From contig NZ_RJVA01000011.1 in assembly GCF_003751385.1 (NCBI RefSeq), forward strand, positions 124,001 through 188,000: 64,000 nt of DNA, read 5' to 3'. This document shows positions 35,717 to 43,734 of the stretch, one piece after another. Every line of letters begins with the position of its first letter. Position 1 is the first letter of the stretch. Under the pieces are notes generated by a model. That model saw only the letters and a list, made by a program, of their open reading frames with translations, was not told the origin of the DNA and did no database searches. Source of the stretch: Desulfosoma caldarium (GTDB lineage: Bacteria > Desulfobacterota > Syntrophobacteria > Syntrophobacterales > DSM-9756). Position numbers and translations under genes: made by a program.

Positions 35717-35772
35717 GGTGGCCTCTCCTTATTTACGGTGTCTCACAATTTATTTGGAGTCCCGGGTGGCCT

Positions 35773-36387
35773 CTATGGCGCCATGGGGTATCCTAAGGCT
35801 TCGGCTTGCCGGCGATACGTGGCCGCCTTGTCCTTTTCCCCCAGGGCCTCGTAGGCTACATGCAGGTTGAAATGTGCCGGGGCGAAATCGGGCTTGATGT
35901 CCAAAACCTTCCGGGAGGCCGCGATACTTTCCTGCCACTGTCCTTTTTGCAAATAGGCGACGGCCAAGTTGTTGTGGGCTTGCAAGAGTTCGGGCATCAA
36001 GGCAACAGCCTTTTGACAGGCGGCAATGGCGGCTTCGGGGTCTCCCTTTTGAAGATACGCAAAGCCGAGATTGCTGTAAGCCATGGCCAGAGTCGGGTCC
36101 AATTCCACGGCCTTTTGATTGGCCTCAATACATTTGTCCAGATCCCCTTCCTGAAAATAGAGCCCTCCCAGGTTGACGTAGGCTTGCGCCATAGAGGGAT
36201 CGCATGCGATGGCCTGGCGAAACTCTGCGATGGCTTCGGCACGCTGTCCCTTACGCGCATACGCCAAACCGAGGTTGTAATGAAAGATGGGGGAATCGGG
36301 CTCAAAGAAGAGGCGTTCTCGAAGGTATCGAATATACCGATTGAGTTCCAATTCCTGCGTCTTTACGTCACGGGAAGATTCGCCCAT
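35773..36387 (-). CDS. Tetratricopeptide repeat protein
   Basis: 204 residues with five consecutive 34-residue TPRs: SPIFHYNLGLAYARKGQRAE, AQAYVNLGGLYFQEGD, AMAYSNLGFAYLQKGD, LQAHNNLAVAYLQKGQ and APAHFNLHVAYEALGE. A scaffold for protein-protein contacts; no signal peptide. ATG 36387 has GAGGA about 6 nt upstream. It is divergent from the dsr locus, with 409 nt between them. Confidence 0.92.
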   Translation of the reverse strand: MGESSRDVKTQELELNRYIRYLRERLFFEPDSPIFHYNLGLAYARKGQRAEAIAEFRQAIACDPSMAQAYVNLGGLYFQEGDLDKCIEANQKAVELDPTLAMAYSNLGFAYLQKGDPEAAIAACQKAVALMPELLQAHNNLAVAYLQKGQWQESIAASRKVLDIKPDFAPAHFNLHVAYEALGEKDKAATYRRQAEALGYPMAP

Positions 36388-36654
36388 GGTTATCCTCGGT
36401 CCCAAGGGTGATCCGTCAAAGGACACTGGTTTATCAATGGCATGGCACGGCGTCTCAAAGACGCTGTGGCTCGGCTTGACCCGAGGAGCCTAACAAGGCC
36501 ATCATGCGGTGTCAAGACGCGGTTCCAAATGGTAGGGGCTTGCTGCGATGTCGCAATGGCGGGGTTACGTTTTCGATTTTTCAGATGGAGATGGACACCC
36601 GCAACAGCCCAGGGACAGTGCCCATGATACGCGGGCGATCCGACGGGTTTTTTA

Positions 36655-36684
36655 TTGACAAAGCTTAAAGCCCAAGTTTATAGA
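36655..36684 (+). promoter_or_regulatory. Sigma70-type promoter of the dsr locus
   Basis: Consensus -35 TTGACA (36655-36660), then a 17-18 nt spacer and -10 TTATAG/TATAGA (36678-36684). It lies 113 nt upstream of the dsrD start and is the only strong promoter match in the 409-nt gap between the TPR gene and dsrD. Confidence 0.7.
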
Positions 36685-36746
36685 GGGTTGAGCGGCGAGT
36701 GAATAGATTCACTTTCTCATCTGCCCATGGTGAGGGTAATGATTCG

Positions 36747-36766
36747 TGAGGGCTCGGGAGCCCTCA
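36747..36766 (+). promoter_or_regulatory. Hairpin in the dsrD leader
   Basis: TGAGGGCT (36747-36754) / AGCCCTCA (36759-36766) with a CGGG loop. It lies 20 nt before the dsrD ribosome binding site, within the predicted transcript. Without a T-run it is more likely a stability or control element than a terminator. Confidence 0.45.
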
Positions 36767-36796
36767 TTGCGGCTGTCTAAGACAAAGGAGAGAACC

Positions 36797-37033
36797 ATGA
36801 GCGAAGAGGCCAAAGCAAAGATCCTTGAGTACATGAAAAGTCAAAAAAAGACCAAACTCTACTTTAACGACCTCTGCAAGGCCGTGCCGGAGTTGAAGAT
36901 GCGCGAAGCCAAGAAGGTCATCAACGAGCTTGTAGAAGAAGGAAAGGTGAAATATTGGTCCAGTGGAAGCACGACCCTCTATATGTTGCCGGGCGAGGAC
37001 GACGTAGCGGTCGAAGAGGAAAAAATGAAATAG
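36797..37033 (+). CDS. dsrD: Dissimilatory sulfite reductase regulator DsrD
   Basis: 78 residues beginning MSEEAKAKILEYMKSQKKTK, followed by LYFNDLCKAVPELKMREAKKVINELVEEGKVKYWSSGSTTLYML, the winged-helix fold of DsrD. DsrD is reported to stimulate DsrAB-dependent sulfite reduction and marks reductive (sulfate-reducing) metabolism. AAAGGAG lies 6 nt upstream of ATG 36797. It precedes dsrA by 144 nt, whereas the well-known Desulfovibrio order is dsrA-dsrB-dsrD. Confidence 0.94.
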   Translation: MSEEAKAKILEYMKSQKKTKLYFNDLCKAVPELKMREAKKVINELVEEGKVKYWSSGSTTLYMLPGEDDVAVEEEKMK

Positions 37034-37177
37034 GGCTCAGGGGTGTGTGTGCGCTCCTGCATGGCGAAGCTGTGAGTCGGAAGTGGGCACACGGCTGGGT
37101 GTCGGCGAACCCTGCCCACCGGGAACCAGAGGATGGATCACTCGCGTTTGTTTCACTCTTTCTAAGGAGGTAAAGGA

Positions 37178-38452
37178 ATGGCTTTGAAGCATGCGACCCC
37201 AATGCTTGATGAACTGGAAAAGGGTCCATGGCCGAGCTTTGTCACCGACATTAAGCGAGTGGCGGCCAGAAAACCCATGTGTGAAGACCTTTTGGGACTC
37301 GTGGAAATGTCCTACGAGCACAAGGAAGGTCATTGGAAACATGGCGGTATTGTTGGCGTGTTCGGCTACGGCGGCGGTGTCATCGGGCGCTATTGTGACC
37401 GGCCGGATCTTTTCCCCAACGTGGCCCATTTTCACACCATGCGTGTGAACCAGCCGGCCAGCAAGTTTTACACGACGGAAGTGCTGAGGAAGCTCTGCGA
37501 CATCTGGGAAGAACACGGCAGTGGCTTGACCAACATGCACGGTTCCACAGGTGACCTGATCCTGTTGGGGACAACGACGGACCAATTGGAACCCGTCTTC
37601 TATCGGCTGACCCATGAACTGGGTATGGACCTGGGGGGGTCAGGGTCGAATATGCGGACGCCTGAAGGCTGCGTGGGCAAAGCCCGGTGCGAATGGTCGT
37701 GCCTAGATACCCAGGACATCATCTACGACATTACCATGCGCTACCAGGATGAGCTCCATCGGCCCATGTTCCCTTATAAATTTAAGTTCAAGGCCTCCGG
37801 ATGCCCCAACGACTGCGTGGCGGCCATCGCCCGCGCCGACTGCTCTATCATCGGTACCTGGCGGGATAAAATCCGTATCGACCAAGAAGCCGTGCGCGCC
37901 TATGTCGGTGGCGAACTGGTCCCCAATGGGGGATCCCACGGTGTTGAAAAACGAAAACTGGACATTCAAAAAGAAGTGATCGATTTGTGCCCAACACGGT
38001 GCATGGAATGGGACGGCAAAAACCTCAAGATTTGGGATGAAGACTGTACCCGCTGCATGCACTGCATCAACGTGATGCCGCGCGCTTTGAGGCCGGGCAC
38101 CGACGTGGGAGCCACCATCCTGTGTGGTGCCAAAGCGCCGATTCTGGAAGGGGCGCAGCTGTCCAGCGTTATCATTCCCTTTATGAAGATGGAGCCGCCC
38201 TACGAGGAATTCCATGAATTCGTGGAAAAGATGTGGGATTGGTGGATGGAACACGGTAAGAACCGTGAGCGATTGGGTGAGCTGATTCAGCGGCTTGGCC
38301 TGCGTGAGTTCCTCAAGGCCGTGGAAGTGCAGCCCGATCCGCGCATGGTCAACACCACGCGCTATAACCCGTATATCTTCTACGATCCTGCGGATGTTCC
38401 TGGCGGCTGGGAACGCGATGCAAAGTCATTCCGTGAACGGCATCATGCATAG
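37178..38452 (+). CDS. dsrA: Dissimilatory sulfite reductase alpha subunit
   Basis: 424 residues. With DsrB it forms the cytosolic alpha2beta2 sirohaem enzyme that reduces sulfite, giving a DsrC trisulfide. The sirohaem-[4Fe-4S] motif is C165-X5-C171 and C209-X3-C213 ([20 protein letters not shown]). An inserted ferredoxin domain near 271-310 has CPTRC and [14 protein letters not shown]. Length is usual for the family. AAGGAGG precedes ATG 37178. dsrB follows after 11 nt. Confidence 0.97.
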   Translation: MALKHATPMLDELEKGPWPSFVTDIKRVAARKPMCEDLLGLVEMSYEHKEGHWKHGGIVGVFGYGGGVIGRYCDRPDLFPNVAHFHTMRVNQPASKFYTTEVLRKLCDIWEEHGSGLTNMHGSTGDLILLGTTTDQLEPVFYRLTHELGMDLGGSGSNMRTPEGCVGKARCEWSCLDTQDIIYDITMRYQDELHRPMFPYKFKFKASGCPNDCVAAIARADCSIIGTWRDKIRIDQEAVRAYVGGELVPNGGSHGVEKRKLDIQKEVIDLCPTRCMEWDGKNLKIWDEDCTRCMHCINVMPRALRPGTDVGATILCGAKAPILEGAQLSSVIIPFMKMEPPYEEFHEFVEKMWDWWMEHGKNRERLGELIQRLGLREFLKAVEVQPDPRMVNTTRYNPYIFYDPADVPGGWERDAKSFRERHHA

Positions 38453-38463
38453 GAGGTGATACC

Positions 38464-39564
38464 ATGCCTTTTGATCCCACCGACATCATGAAAGACCGCC
38501 TTACCGATATCGGTCCTCCGAAATATGATAAGTTTTTCCCCCCCTTCATCAAGGACAATTACGGAAAGTGGAAATATCACGAGATCTTGGAGCCTGGGGT
38601 TTTGGTCCATGTCTCTGAGACGGGTGCCGAAGTGTATACAGTGAGGGTGGGGGCCGCACGGCTTATGTCCGTGGACCTCATTCGCGAAATCTGTGACATA
38701 GCCGACAAACACTGCGGCGGTTACGTGCGTTGGACCACACGCAACAATGTGGAATTCATGGTGGACGACAAGTCCAAACTGAAACCTCTCATGGACGACC
38801 TCAAGAGTCGAGGGAACTGGTTCCCCATTGGCGGGACCGGTGCCAGCGTCACCAACATCGTTCATACCCAGGGTTGGGTGCACTGCCACACCCCTGCCAT
38901 TGATGCATCGGGGATCGTCAAGGCTGTCATGGATGAATTGTTCGAATACTTCGGCTCACACAAGCTGCCCGCCCAAGTGCGCATCTCTTTGGCCTGCTGC
39001 TTGAACATGTGCGGCGCAGTCCATTGCTCGGACATTGCCATCCTGGGTGTGCATCGCAAACCGCCCATCATCGAGCATGAACGAGTGCAGAACGTCTGCG
39101 AAATCCCGTTGGTGATCGCCGCGTGCCCCACAGCGGCCATCAAGCCGAAGAAGGTGGGGGATTATAAGAGCGTGGAAATCAACGAGAACCGCTGTATGTT
39201 CTGCGGCAACTGCTACACCATGTGCCCGGCCCTGCCTCTGGCGGACGGGGAAGGCGACGGCATCGCCCTGTGGGTTGGCGGCAAGGTGTCCAACTCCCGA
39301 GTCCCGCCCATGTTCTCCAAGCTGGCGGTGCCCTACATTCCCAATGAACCGCCGCGTTGGCCCACCACGGTCCAGACGATCAAGAAGATCCTTGAGACCT
39401 ACGCCTCCGACGCGCGCCGGTATGAGCGCGTTGGTGAATGGATTGAACGTATCGGGTGGGAAAGGTTTTTTGAAAAGACGGGATTGGAATTCCGCCACGA
39501 ACACATCGACGACTACAGGCTCGCCATGACCACGTGGCGAACCACAACGCAGTTCAAATTTTAA
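38464..39564 (+). CDS. dsrB: Dissimilatory sulfite reductase beta subunit
   Basis: 366 residues. Begins [20 protein letters not shown]; contains [51 protein letters not shown] (sirohaem/iron-sulfur Cys region) and a ferredoxin motif [21 protein letters not shown]. It contributes the catalytic sirohaem of the DsrAB dimer. AGGAGGTGATACC precedes the ATG, an excellent ribosome site. A perfect hairpin follows the stop, before the cobyrinate synthase gene. Confidence 0.97.
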   Translation: MPFDPTDIMKDRLTDIGPPKYDKFFPPFIKDNYGKWKYHEILEPGVLVHVSETGAEVYTVRVGAARLMSVDLIREICDIADKHCGGYVRWTTRNNVEFMVDDKSKLKPLMDDLKSRGNWFPIGGTGASVTNIVHTQGWVHCHTPAIDASGIVKAVMDELFEYFGSHKLPAQVRISLACCLNMCGAVHCSDIAILGVHRKPPIIEHERVQNVCEIPLVIAACPTAAIKPKKVGDYKSVEINENRCMFCGNCYTMCPALPLADGEGDGIALWVGGKVSNSRVPPMFSKLAVPYIPNEPPRWPTTVQTIKKILETYASDARRYERVGEWIERIGWERFFEKTGLEFRHEHIDDYRLAMTTWRTTTQFKF

Positions 39565-39573
39565 ACCTAAACA

Positions 39574-39605
39574 GGCCGGCCGATCCTGCCAAGGATCGGC
39601 CGGCC
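39574..39605 (+). promoter_or_regulatory. Perfect 14-bp hairpin between dsrB and cbiA
   Basis: Arms GGCCGGCCGATCCT (39574-39587) and AGGATCGGCCGGCC (39592-39605) pair without mismatch around a GCCA loop. It starts 10 nt after the dsrB stop and ends 5 nt before the ribosome binding site of the next gene. No T-run follows, so a stabilising or processing element, or a partial terminator, is more likely than a full intrinsic terminator. Confidence 0.85.
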
Positions 39606-39617
39606 CGTGGTGAGGCC

Positions 39618-41078
39618 ATGATTCTGCATTGCACGCCGCGCTTGATGATCGCCGCCCTTCGAGGAGGGGCCGGCAAGACGCTGGTGGCGACCGGCCTTGC
39701 CGCCGTCATGAGCCGCTCCTTAGGGATGCGCGTGGTGGCCTTTAAAAAGGGCCCGGACTACATCGACGCGGGCTGGCTGAGTCATGCGGCCTCATCGCCC
39801 TGCTACAACCTGGATTCCTACATGATGTCCGCCGGCAGACTGCTCGGATCCTTTGTGAACCGAGCCCAAGGCGCCGACGTGGCCATCATTGAGGGCAACC
39901 GGGGTCTTTACGATGGTCTGGACGCCGATGGAACCTGTTCTTCGGCTGAACTGGCCAAACTGCTCAAAGCGCCGGTGATCCTTGTGCTGGATGCCACTAA
40001 GGTGACGCGCACCGCGGCCGCCATGGTTTTGGGATGCCAGCATTTGGATACCCAGGTCCGGGTTGCGGGCGTCATCCTCAATCGGGTGGCCGGCGCCCGG
40101 CACGAAAGGGTTCTTGTTGAATCCGTTCAAAAAGTGTGCAATGTTCCTGTACTCGGGGCATTGCCCAAGGATGTGGGCATTCCCTTTCCCGAGCGACACA
40201 TGGGCCTTGTGCCGGTCTACGAGCACGTGTGCCTGCAGGGCACACTGGATTTGCTGGCGGAGTCCATGCGGCGTCATGTGAATGTGGAGGCACTGCTGGG
40301 CATCGCAAAATCGGCAGAGCCTCTGGGTCGCCCTACCGCTGTGGACGATGGTTCCAGGCGCCGGGGCCGTTTTCGGCCTAGGGTGCGCATCGGCGTGATT
40401 CAGGATCGCGTTTTTCAATTCTACTACCCGGAAAATCTTGAAGCTCTTCAAGAAGCCGGCGCCGAGCTGGTGTTTATTGACAGTATGCACACGCCCACGT
40501 TGCCCGATGTGGACGCTCTGTACGTGGGCGGAGGGTTCCCGGAGATGCACCTGTCCCAGCTGGCTGACAATGAGACGCTTCGAGCATCGGTTCGCCAAGC
40601 GGTGGAAGACGGACTGCCCGTTTATGCAGAGTGCGGCGGGTTGATGTATCTCAGCCGTGGTGTTCGAAGGGGCGAAAGCGAGTATCCCATGGTGGGGGTT
40701 CTGCCGTTTTACATTACCATGGGCAAAAAGCCTCAAGGGCACGGTTACACCCTCGTGGACGTCGTCCGTGACACCCCATTCTTCCAGGCGGGAACGGAGC
40801 TCAGAGGGCACGAATTTCATTATTCGCGCGTCGTGGACGTGAACGGCCCATTGGAATGGGCTTTTCGCATCAAAAAGGGATTCGGGGTCTTGGAGGGGCG
40901 AGACGGGGTGTGTTATAAAAATGTACTTGCAACGTACACGCACATTCATGCCATGGGGTGTGCCGTGTGGGCGCCGGGGCTCGTGGAAGCGGCTTGGCAA
41001 TACCGGGTGCGTCGAGATATGCTGAGCTCCAGCAAGGGTGAGGCTTCTCGGCCGCTGGTTGGACAAAGTTCCGCATGA
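39618..41078 (+). CDS. cbiA: Cobyrinic acid a,c-diamide synthase (CbiA/CobB)
   Basis: 486 residues. N-terminal dethiobiotin-synthetase-like ATPase (IAALRGGAGKTLVATGLAAVM, FKKGPDYIDAGWL, NRGLYDG) and C-terminal class I glutaminase-like domain (ALYVGGGFPEMHL, VYAECGGLMYLSRG with the nucleophile Cys, GHEFHYSR). It amidates the a and c side chains of cobyrinate. Genes of this family adjoin dsrAB in several sulfate reducers, where amidation of sirohaem has also been proposed. GTGAGG lies just before ATG 39618; an upstream in-frame ATG overlaps dsrB and adds non-family residues. Confidence 0.93.
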   Translation: MILHCTPRLMIAALRGGAGKTLVATGLAAVMSRSLGMRVVAFKKGPDYIDAGWLSHAASSPCYNLDSYMMSAGRLLGSFVNRAQGADVAIIEGNRGLYDGLDADGTCSSAELAKLLKAPVILVLDATKVTRTAAAMVLGCQHLDTQVRVAGVILNRVAGARHERVLVESVQKVCNVPVLGALPKDVGIPFPERHMGLVPVYEHVCLQGTLDLLAESMRRHVNVEALLGIAKSAEPLGRPTAVDDGSRRRGRFRPRVRIGVIQDRVFQFYYPENLEALQEAGAELVFIDSMHTPTLPDVDALYVGGGFPEMHLSQLADNETLRASVRQAVEDGLPVYAECGGLMYLSRGVRRGESEYPMVGVLPFYITMGKKPQGHGYTLVDVVRDTPFFQAGTELRGHEFHYSRVVDVNGPLEWAFRIKKGFGVLEGRDGVCYKNVLATYTHIHAMGCAVWAPGLVEAAWQYRVRRDMLSSSKGEASRPLVGQSSA

Positions 41079-41118
41079 GTTATCGGCGGAAGATTAAAAA
41101 ACAAAGGAGGATGTTTCT

Positions 41119-41436
41119 ATGGCACAGATCGAATACAAAGGGAAGGTCTTCAATCTGGACGAAGATGGGTTCATTGACAGCTTTGACAACTGGTGCCCGG
41201 AATGGGTCGAGTACGTGAAGGAATCGGAAGGGATTCAGGAGCTGACGGAAGAGCATTGGAAGGTCATCCACGTTCTGCAGGACTATTACCGAAAACACGG
41301 AATCGCTCCCATGGTGCGCATTCTGACGAAAGTGACCGGCTACAAGCTTAAATACATTTACGAGCTGTTTCCGAGCGGACCGGGCAAGGGTGCCTGTAAG
41401 ATGGCCGGCCTGCCGAAGCCAACGGGCTGTGTGTAA
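41119..41436 (+). CDS. dsrC: Sulfur-carrier protein DsrC
   Basis: 105 residues, starting MAQIEYKGKVFNLDEDGFI and ending GACKMAGLPKPTGCV. Both conserved cysteines of the mobile C-terminal arm, Cys93 and the penultimate Cys104, are present with the usual 10-residue spacing, so it should form the DsrC trisulfide that is reduced by membrane DsrMKJOP. AAAGGAGG precedes the ATG. It lies 41 nt after cbiA in the same direction; dsrC is often unlinked to dsrAB in sulfate reducers. Confidence 0.97.
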   Translation: MAQIEYKGKVFNLDEDGFIDSFDNWCPEWVEYVKESEGIQELTEEHWKVIHVLQDYYRKHGIAPMVRILTKVTGYKLKYIYELFPSGPGKGACKMAGLPKPTGCV

Positions 41437-41508
41437 TCACGATTTGCATGCCGAGGGGGCAGAGTCCCCTTCGGAAAGACCTTGATGGAAGGTTTCATAA
41501 CCCGGAGG

Positions 41509-41526
41509 AGCCCAGCGGGCTTTTTT
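41509..41526 (+). terminator. Rho-independent terminator after dsrC
   Basis: AGCCC (41509-41513) / GGGCT (41517-41521), followed by six T. An additional hairpin, CCGAGGGG / CCCCTTCGG (about 41451-41474), lies upstream. Together they probably end the dsr transcript. No gene in the remaining gap to 41705. Confidence 0.7.
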
Positions 41527-41705
41527 GGTCCTGGAGCATGAGAAAAGAATCACGAGTGGCCACGCCCCAATCAAGGTGCTGCCTTTTTTCTTGACTTTGC
41601 TCTGGCCAGTCAGTAAACGCCTAGGCGGCGTAGGCCTTGCGACACGGACGGATGTTGGGCTAGTCGGTTAAATTCCACACGATCACAAGAGGAGGATGAT
41701 CAGCG

Positions 41706-41891
41706 ATGTTTAAGGTGACGGTAGACAAGGACAAGTGCACTGGCGACGGCGAGTGCGTGGATGTGTGCCCCGTGGACGTGTACGAACTCGTGGACGGCAA
41801 AGCCGAGCCCGTCAATGAAGACGAATGCCTCGGGTGTGAAAGCTGCGTGGAAGTTTGCGAAAACGATGCCATCACGGTGGAAGAGGTTTAA
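41706..41891 (+). CDS. Ferredoxin with Asp14-type 3Fe/4Fe site plus a [4Fe-4S] site
   Basis: 61 residues: MFKVTVDKDKCTGDGECVDV then CPVDVYELVDGKAEPVNEDECLGCESCVEVCEND. The second motif CLGCESCVEVC is a normal [4Fe-4S] binder. In the first, C11-TGDGE-C17-VDV-C21-P, Asp14 replaces the second Cys, exactly as in Desulfovibrio africanus ferredoxin III, whose [3Fe-4S] cluster takes up a fourth metal reversibly. Cytosolic electron carrier. GAGGAGG lies about 10 nt before the ATG. Confidence 0.93.
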   Translation: MFKVTVDKDKCTGDGECVDVCPVDVYELVDGKAEPVNEDECLGCESCVEVCENDAITVEEV

Positions 41892-42245
41892 GAACTTACC
41901 GCAGTTCTCGCCCCGCTTCTTTCACAAGGGTGTTGAGGCGCTCTTGATTTGAGGGCCAGAAACGCCAGCGTACGCCACAAACCGCACTGAATGCCTCGAG
42001 TGTAAACATGCGGCTCTGTGCATCAGAACCGGTGCAAGGCGTGGCAGAGTGTATGGCACGTGGAGGCAAGCGGCCGAGTGAGTGAAAGGCCCGGGAGATA
42101 TGTGTCTCTCGGGTTTTCTTTTGATTCAAAGGGTGAGCCCCTCTTTGAAATGGTTTTGGTCAAGACCAAACCCTTCTCCACCGAATCGGAAAATGCCCAA
42201 GGAGAAGGGTTTGGCGGCAGGTGGCCTACGAGAGGCCTTTTACTT
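41892..42245. other. Intergenic region after ferredoxin, 354 nt
   Basis: Holds a strong plus-strand terminator at 42090-42122, 199 nt beyond the ferredoxin stop. No convincing gene in between; a possible minus-strand ORF has no ribosome site or family-like sequence. A long 3' UTR or a small RNA is possible. Confidence 0.4.
42090..42122 (+). terminator. Rho-independent terminator
   Basis: CCCGGGAGA (42090-42098) / TCTCTCGGG (42105-42113), nine pairs with one G-T, followed by TTTTCTTTT. Ends either the ferredoxin transcript or a separate small RNA. Confidence 0.8.
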
Positions 42246-42689
42246 CTACCCTTCTTTCTTAGGATGACACTGCACGCACGTGGTCGGAGCGGTGGTTTGC
42301 GGATTTTCGGCCTTCAGTTTCTTGTGACAACCCTGACAATTGTTGTGGAAGGCCAGTTTCAAGTTGAGCTTTTGCTGTTCGGGAGGCAGTTTCTTTTCCC
42401 CTTTAATGGTCGGCTCATTATGGCACTCCTGGCACTTTTGCACAGGATCCCCTTCCTTCCATACGTTCTGGCCACCCTCGTACTTGTGATGACATTCCGT
42501 ACAGGCGATCTTGTACTCCTCGGCGTGCTTCTTGTGCGCGAACTCAACGAGGGCCTTCGTGTGGCTGGGCCACAGGGTGGAATTCATGGTCATCACATCC
42601 GGAGCGTCCGCCGCCACGGCCATGAGGGCTCCCACAAACAGAGCCACGGCAACGCAAACCGACGGGCCAAACCAACGTTTTCCTTTCAC
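42246..42689 (-). CDS. Tetrahaem cytochrome c3 (class III cytochrome c)
   Basis: 147 residues with a signal peptide (GPSVCVAVALFVGALMAVAA). The mature protein has four CXXCH haem sites, CTECH, CQECH, CQGCH and CVQCH, plus additional His (HTKALVEFAHKKH; HH after the first site) for bis-His ligation, the class III pattern. It is periplasmic and typically carries electrons from hydrogenases or formate dehydrogenases to membrane complexes in sulfate reducers. GTG start 42689, with AAGGAGG 7 nt upstream. Confidence 0.95.
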   Translation of the reverse strand: MKGKRWFGPSVCVAVALFVGALMAVAADAPDVMTMNSTLWPSHTKALVEFAHKKHAEEYKIACTECHHKYEGGQNVWKEGDPVQKCQECHNEPTIKGEKKLPPEQQKLNLKLAFHNNCQGCHKKLKAENPQTTAPTTCVQCHPKKEG

Positions 42690-42745
42690 GGTGTCACCTC
42701 CTTTCCCTCATACAGTTTGAGTTTGTGATTCCATTCACGCCCGCT

Positions 42746-42775
42746 ATTCTAGTGAGCATGTCATGAAGCCGTCAA
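42746..42775 (-). promoter_or_regulatory. Promoter of the cytochrome c3 gene
   Basis: On the minus strand: -35 TTGACG (42775-42770), an 18-nt spacer and -10 TAGAAT (42751-42746), which matches the consensus in 5 of 6 positions. The start codon is 57 nt downstream. Confidence 0.65.
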
Positions 42776-42800
42776 GGCTTTTTGGCCTTCAAATCGTTCC

Positions 42801-42831
42801 TTGACAGATCAGGAACGCCTTGGAGTATATA
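42801..42831 (+). promoter_or_regulatory. Promoter of the DUF3303 gene
   Basis: -35 TTGACA (42801-42806) with a T/A-rich -10 region AGTATATA (42824-42831), spacing 17-19 depending on the hexamer chosen. The start codon is at 42878. It is back-to-back with the cytochrome c3 promoter. Confidence 0.55.
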
Positions 42832-42877
42832 GGACAAAAAAGATGTGCTGGGCAGATCTCTCAAGAGGAGGCTTGTG

Positions 42878-43153
42878 ATGCTGTTTATGGCCATCTATAG
42901 CTACGCTCCGGAAGATCGCGACCGCGTCATTCAGCGTACGGAACAACTTCCCGAAGTGCCGGGAACGGCCATGAAGGGGGAGTGGTTCGATGTGACGGGG
43001 CATCGCGTGTTTCGGCTTTTCGAAGCAGAAGATGAGACGCATCTCGCGGCGGCCGTCTTTCAGTGGACGGATTTAGGCGTGGCCGAAGTGGTGCCGGTGA
43101 TGGAGACCAAAAAGGCGTTGAAGCTTTTGCGGCGAACATCGAAGAAACCCTAG
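42878..43153 (+). CDS. DUF3303 family protein
   Basis: 91 residues, starting MLFMAIYSYAPEDRDRVIQR and continuing GEWFDVTGHRVFRLFEAED, AAAVFQWTDLGVAEVVPVMETKKALKLL. This matches my memory of DUF3303, a dimeric alpha/beta-barrel (ferredoxin-like) family of unknown function. AGAGGAGG lies 6 nt upstream of ATG 42878. Cytosolic. Confidence 0.8.
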   Translation: MLFMAIYSYAPEDRDRVIQRTEQLPEVPGTAMKGEWFDVTGHRVFRLFEAEDETHLAAAVFQWTDLGVAEVVPVMETKKALKLLRRTSKKP

Positions 43154-43449
43154 GTTTGGTTCGACCGGGCCACCGGTCATCGCGGCGCAACCGGCCCGGC
43201 TAGATGGCGCCCTGCGGGTTTTCTACAGAAAAGAGTTTGAGCGGGGCGAGGCGTCGCTGTGGCTGTGTGGGGCTTCATGAGCGGTGAGCGGGACGGCTGA
43301 GCGCAGGCCGAGGAAGGCAACTCCTCGAAGGGCCCAAGAGCGGTCGAGAGAAACCTTCTCGAACACGAAGTCACGTCGACGGTTTCTGGGGAAAATTAAG
43401 GAAAGGAGAGAAAAGGCCCGCTTGCATTGACTCTAAGTACGCTGGGCGA

Positions 43450-43630
43450 CGTCCGGGATGGTGCCCCGAAAAGAGCACGGGGAGAATAGGGAAGGCGGTG
43501 CAAAGCCGCCACGCTGGGCCGGCGCTGTAAGCGGGGATGCCTTCGGAAAAAAGCCACTGATTCCGGTCGTGAATCGGGAAGGCCCGAAGAGTCAGAAGAT
43601 CCGCAAGTCAGAAGACCTGCCACCCGGACA
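43450..43630 (+). ncRNA. Cobalamin (adenosylcobalamin) riboswitch
   Basis: Conserved elements occur in the expected order: GGTGCCCCG near 43459, GGGAAGGCGGTGCAAAGCCGCC near 43489-43510, GCGCTGTAAGCGG, the B12 box GCCACTGA (43553-43560), GGGAAGGCCCGAAGAGTCAGAAGA and AGTCAGAAGACCTGCC. A terminator follows before cobT, so B12 binding should reduce cobT transcription. Boundaries are approximate. The ~290 nt before it holds one GC-rich inverted repeat and no gene. Confidence 0.92.
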
Positions 43631-43666
43631 ATGAGTGGACCGAAAGTTTACCTGCGCCTCAAGGTA

Positions 43667-43701
43667 AGCCTTCGAGGTCTTGGGACCTCGAAGGCTTTTT
43701 T
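43667..43701 (+). terminator. Riboswitch expression-platform terminator
   Basis: Perfect 13-bp stem AGCCTTCGAGGTC (43667-43679) / GACCTCGAAGGCT (43684-43696) with a TTGG loop and a T-run to 43701. It lies between the riboswitch and cobT. Confidence 0.92.
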
Positions 43702-43734
43702 GTTGGAAAAGCGACAAATCAAGAGGGGAGTGGC

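Noticed and set aside
39792-41066. 424-codon minus-strand open frame opposite cbiA
   Set aside because: Antisense shadow; cbiA has both ATPase and glutaminase motifs.
41591-41620. TTGACT with a downstream GTAAAC as a ferredoxin promoter
   Set aside because: The -10 match is too poor to list, although a promoter is expected in this gap.
41896-42129. 77-codon minus-strand frame next to ferredoxin
   Set aside because: Its end looks mildly protein-like, but it has no ribosome site and it crosses a strong terminator; not enough support.
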